Shown here: piece by piece, positions 59,800 through 64,000 of the stretch
How positions within the stretch are numbered: the stretch's first letter is position 1
Layout: the number at the start of each line of letters is the position of its first letter
Assembly (NCBI GenBank): GCA_921293015.1
Contig: OV121088.1
Span: 21,985,645 to 22,049,644 of the forward strand
Direction of reading: 5' to 3'
Source of the DNA: Phorcus lineatus
Taxonomy: Eukaryota > Mollusca > Gastropoda > Trochida > Trochidae
DNA length: 64,000 nucleotides
Notes under the pieces: generated by a model
What the model was told of the DNA's origin: nothing
Database searches by the model: none
What the model saw: the letters and a program-made list of their open reading frames with translations, nothing else
Position numbers and translations under genes: made by a program

Positions 59800-60150
59800 T
59801 TAGGGTTGATTTGGCAGGAATTACTTTGAAAGTTTTGATTAGGGATGATCTACCTATTAATTAGCCTAAATACATAACTCGGTCTTTCTGCCTATAGCTT
59901 TGGTTTTTATCTAGCTAATATAGGGAATATTAACGACACTTTGCGTCTGTGCCGCCAGAATTCGAATTTATACAGCAAATTTCGGAAATATTAATGAAAC
60001 TTGGCGTCTCTGCCGCTCGTATTCGAAGTTATGTAGCTGATGTCGGAAATAGCTTTAAAACATTTCTTTCTAAGTCTACGTTAAGGGTTACCTAGGTTAT
60101 GTTGGGAATATCTATGAAACCTAGCCCTTTTGCAGCTAGCAGTAGTCTTT
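59800..60150. repeat. Degenerate ~60-bp satellite, right block
   Basis: 'tgtcggaaatagctttaaaa', 'ttaagggttacctaggttat', 'gttgggaatatctatgaaac', 'ctagcccttttgcagctagc', 'agtagtctttatctattta' with neighbours 'tatagctttggtttttatc' and 'tagctaatatagggaatatt'. It abuts the second DIRS-like fossil. Confidence 0.6.
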
Positions 60151-60156
60151 ATCTAT

Positions 60157-62690
60157 TTATTGAGCTAAGAACTTTTTCCACATACTAAGATCAGTTCTGC
60201 AGGCACTAGATATAGTCACATGTGCATGATGATGGAGTCCAGACACTTTAGTAGACAAGTTTATCAGATAAGAGATGATGAAAGAACGACCAGGTAGGAT
60301 TACTCTGCATGCATAGTTCATATGGCCCAACAGAGACAGCAACTCTTTCTTGGTACATTTTCTTCTTTGTCCAAAAGATTGGATGAACTCTCTTAAACGA
60401 ACCAACTTGTCCTCAGGAAGTCTTGCTGTCATAGTTTAGGAGTTTAAAATTATACCTAAGTATTCAATTTCAGTCACTGGACCGACTGACTTTCGGGATG
60501 ATAGTGGAATGTTGAGGACATTGAAAAGCTTCAACAGGGTGGTCATTGTTTGGTGAGCGTGCACTACTTGTGCATCAATTGTCAGGAAATCATCCAACAG
60601 ATGTAACACAAAGTCTACATGGTATTTATTCTCCAGGATCCAACATAGAGCTTGTGAAAGAGTGTCAAAAATGTCTGGACTAGATCTGCATCCAAATGCT
60701 AATCGGGTGTAGAAATAATAGTTATTGTCCCATTCAAATCCAAAAAAGGGCCAGGCATTTTTACAGAGTGGTATTTGTTTGAAAGCGTCAGTGATGTCAA
60801 CTTTACACATCGATGCACCTTGTCAAACTTGTTTGATTTGGGAAATAGCCTGATCAATAGTGACGTAAGTTAGGGAACAACAGTCCTTTTCAATGAGCTC
60901 ATTTATGCTTGGTATGGCCAGTGAAACGTGTGGGGCAGACAGGTCCAAAATAAGTCTTTTCTTCAAACTATACTTTACAATAGCAAGACCGAGTGGGCTT
61001 ATTCTATATACTGGAAATGGAGGAGATCCAAATGGTCCAATCACATAGTTATTAAAAACCTCTGTGTGAATTAGTTCCGTAACACGGGATCTTTTCTTGC
61101 ACTCAAATTGTTTTTACACTCATATGAGGAATCTGGTAAAGGCTGCACTGTAGGATCAAAATCATGAGCGAGTCCTGACACAAGATAACTCACAAACTCA
61201 GGGTCGGGATGATCTGACAAAAGATCTTGCAGGAGTGCATGGTTCACTGGGGTAGGCTGAGATTCCAATAGATGATCCGTAGGTTCCTTAGTCAGTCACT
61301 TGTGGTGTTGTTGAATATACTGCTGAGCACCATGGCGGGAATCACGGCAGTGCAGGCATACGTGGGCAAAAGAGCATGCAGTTGGCCCGACGACATCCCG
61401 CGTCATTGAAGTTGTTACAGATCTCCAAGTCATGGTGCTTCACCCGATCTCTGCCTTTTGAATCTCTAATTGATCGGTGCTTGGAATCGTCGGTGTGAAC
61501 CGACTTCTACCACATTGTCGACGGACAGGCTGCGGACACATCTCAGAAATGTGTGTCACACTGTTGCAAGTATCGCAAGTTCTTGCACGTTTGCCGGATG
61601 TCACTAAAGTCCAAAAGTTAATATCTCTTAATCCCCAGTTAACGGGGACACCTTGTTCAGCATAAGCTGCTACGCGAGCCGCGAAGAGCTTGAGATAGTC
61701 ATAGTGAGTAGAGCCCCCATACTATCTGGCCAATATGATGCAGGTTTGCTGATGCATATCCATTTGTCTGAGCTTCATAGCATCTGAACCGCACAATATT
61801 CTTTTATAAATGTCAAAGGCCTCCAAAAACTCTGGCAAAGTCAGTGATCTATTAGTTCTTGAGTCGTCTCTCGCGAAAAGTGTGTTTGCATTTGGATCAA
61901 TGGAACGGGATTCACCTGGCTCTTGATTTGGTAAAAGCAACACGGCCAAATTGACATATTTACCTTCTTTGATTTTCCTGACGACTGAAGGAGACACTGT
62001 GTTAATGTGGGGTAAGCTGTCAGAGGCAACTCCATGTACTGGAAAAGGTGACACGTTAACCAATAGCTCTGGCGAACTATCAGAAGCAGACCTTTCGGTA
62101 GATGGCAGAACTTGGCTATCGACGATACTTCTCAGTTCAGTTATTTCCTTCCGTAGTTTTGTGATCGTGTTCCCGGACATAGCACCGTCACGCATGCGCA
62201 CATTACTACTATCAGGCACTGACCCCTCACTGTAAAAACACTGTCCAAGTTGCGTGAAATTGTTCATTCTCGCTGCAACGGCGTCAGTTGAAGATCGTTC
62301 CTGACGAATGGTTGAAGGAAATCTTCTCTGTGGAAACTGTCCCGGATGTTCCATCGAAACTTCGTCCGATTCTGGAATTCGTGACGTCACAGTGGTTGTA
62401 CTAGATCGACGGCGAGGTTCTGTCCGAACTGGGCCTATGTCGATAAGTTGTGGGCGATTCGCGTCATACAGTTGTGCAATCGTCGACCTTGTCCATGTTT
62501 GTGGCACTTGGAAACCATCTCGGTCAGCCGTTGTTCGAGGTCAGTTCCAGTCAGTTTCGGTTCCTCAGCGACTTGGCGACTGTCATGGCTGACCCCGGGA
62601 AGGTCAGAGGTTGGCATCGTGACCCTTTTCTTGTTCTGTCCTGCCGGTCGTGTACGTGAGCGAAGCTGTCGTTGCGGTGGCATAGTGGGA
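60157..62690 (-). mobile_element. Second DIRS-like retroelement fossil, broken
   Basis: Minus strand. Parts seen in order: gag-like region (about 62690-61450, with a Cys/His cluster near its end), a linker, and reverse transcriptase (about 61044-60157) with ITDAFKQIPLCKNAWPFFGF, LAFGCRSSPDIFDTLSQA, HLLDDF active-site region and KKELLSLLGHMNYACRVILP. It is a DIRS-like family different from the one at 23595-25990. The element is broken in several places and no complete protein can be expected; no recombinase part or terminal repeats are recognised. It looks older than the first. Confidence 0.8.
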
Positions 62691-63320
62691 AATGGCTATG
62701 GTACGATTTCCAAGTGAAAGAAGTTACCGATGACTGTTTGTCATTAAAGACGATGTAAAGCAAGAACGAAGGCAGCAATAAAACAATGGATGGGAAACAA
62801 TGCATGAAAACAATAGAAAGAGGCAGAGGTCACGTGATGATGGCTTAAATACAAAATTAGTGTGACGTACTTCCGGTTGATTAAAAATGAGAACTGTAAT
62901 CAGATGAAAAATAAAACGAACAAATGATTATGCAATATAGAAACAAAAAACAAAAGATGAAGTTAATACATGGAAATAGCGGAATCATATATACATAGAA
63001 ATAGCTTGAAAATGATAAACTGTTGTTGCACAAACTAAAATGTCCAAATTTTCATGTACTGACCCATGTGGGTTATCATAATTGAATCTTTGCGCTTTGA
63101 AATTGACCCTTTGACTATCACGCTTTATCTGCGATCGCATTTTTAACTTTACAACAATCCTAATAGCCGTCCTGTAATACCTTATTTCTCAAATTATAAG
63201 CATAAACCTCCCATGCATATTCTATCAACTCCACGAACAAAGAAAAAGAAAGAAAAGGCGGATAAGAACAAACACAGTTTATTACTTTCATCTTGTAGAA
63301 AGAAAGTTCACAAAATGTTA
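62691..63320. other. Flank of second DIRS-like fossil
   Basis: May include untranslated sequence of the retroelement. AT-rich, nothing else supported. Confidence 0.35.
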
Positions 63321-63339
63321 TACAATGTACATGTTCACT

Positions 63340-63660
63340 ATCCTGTGTATATTTAGACACACAGACACAGTAAACAAACACACATACATACATATATACA
63401 TGCATACATACATATGTGTACAAACACAGACATTTATTTATCATACATGCTTAAACTGTATACAAGCACATACATTCAAACAATCTTACAAACTTTCATA
63501 CACACCTTCATACACACCTTCATGCACACCTTCATGCACACCTTCATGCACGCATGCACGCTTACATACATACACACATACACACACACATACATACATA
63601 CATACATGCAAACAGTGTACAGACACATGCGTTCATATATATACCACAGTGCAGAAGCCA
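63340..63660. repeat. CATA/CACA microsatellite tract with 12-bp 'cacaccttcatg' repeat
   Basis: Runs of 'acatacatacat', 'cacacatacaca' and five copies of 'cacaccttcatg/cacaccttcata' at about 63500-63548. The long frames on both strands here are microsatellite translations. Confidence 0.9.
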
Positions 63661-64000
63661 AGACGTCCACATATTCATACATACATTTAACATGCCATTC
63701 AAAGAACGGCATGGGGTATAAACATTCCATATACAAATTTTCATACATACACTTATCATATCAAAGTAACATATGGTAGTTTCAAACAGATTTAATCAAG
63801 ACATTCATTTTTGTTTAATCACAGCATCGAATCGTAAATAACATATTAAACATATTAAAGTTAAAATGAAATACAATTTTTTGGCAATGAAAGATATATA
63901 TAGATGCAGTGAATAAATTACACATACAAGGCTAAACGTCCTTAAATCTAAAATCATTTATAAAGCATTCGTGTGTATGGCATATTAAAATAAGTACAAT
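63661..64000. other. AT-rich end of window
   Basis: No feature recognised; scattered 'catacata' motifs trail off from the microsatellite. Confidence 0.4.

Noticed and set aside
63325-63780. Long overlapping frames on both strands rich in His/Thr/Tyr or Val/Cys/Met
   Set aside because: They arise from CATA/CACA microsatellite DNA, open in several frames at once.
1-64000. tRNA, rRNA or other structured RNA genes
   Set aside because: I looked for cloverleaf-like and A/B-box patterns by eye and saw none I could support; a covariance-model scan would be needed to exclude them.

Overview
The window looks like nuclear DNA of a lophotrochozoan animal, most likely a mollusc and perhaps a gastropod. 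The reasons are AT-rich sequence, small GT-AG exons in large introns, abundant decayed transposons, the degenerate 'actcactcac'/'gtgagtgagtgag' repeat ends familiar from vetigastropods, and a hairpin-ended repeat of the '…agctcatcaggtc…' type common in mollusc genomes. The taxonomic call is inference.

Four host genes can be traced exon by exon, all with consistent splice phases. (1) A hydroxylysine kinase (HYKK/AGPHD1-type) gene, + strand, 2200-11107, six coding exons, 438 aa. (2) FBXW4 (F-box/WD40), - strand, 15190-21167, nine exons, 408 aa. (3) A small membrane RING-H2 protein of the RNF24/RNF122 type, + strand, 32363-40676, five exons, 123 aa. (4) Ribose-5-phosphate isomerase A (RPIA), - strand, 49663-54219, eight exons, 293 aa. 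They belong to unrelated pathways (lysine catabolism, SCF ubiquitin ligation, membrane E3 ligase, pentose phosphate pathway), so this is ordinary gene neighbourhood rather than an operon-like system.

The rest is mobile or repetitive. HYKK intron 2 holds a 62/67-bp tandem array cut by a mariner copy. HYKK intron 5 holds a second, opposite-facing mariner, an inverted-repeat element and a 126-bp hairpin MITE. Introns and intergenic DNA hold at least five LINE 3' tails. Two different DIRS-like retroelement fossils lie at 23595-25990 and 60157-62690. The long last intron of the RING gene carries a 3.36-kb TTAA-flanked element with CCCTTA ends (piggyBac-like, no transposase seen), which contains a hairpin-ended mollusc repeat and about eight diverged ~200-bp repeats. 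RPIA intron 3 contains a MITE with ~95-bp terminal inverted repeats. Several minisatellites (35, 34, 30 and 63 bp) and a very degenerate ~60-bp satellite near 56.3-60.1 kb complete the picture.

The most unusual signals are: the HYKK tandem array, whose unit resembles the true 3' splice site just beyond it; the TTAA-flanked composite element; nuclear-receptor half-site repeats inside a dispersed element; a palindromic RFX-type X-box in FBXW4 intron 1; and the degenerate satellite broken up by retroelements. I found no convincing new multi-gene system.
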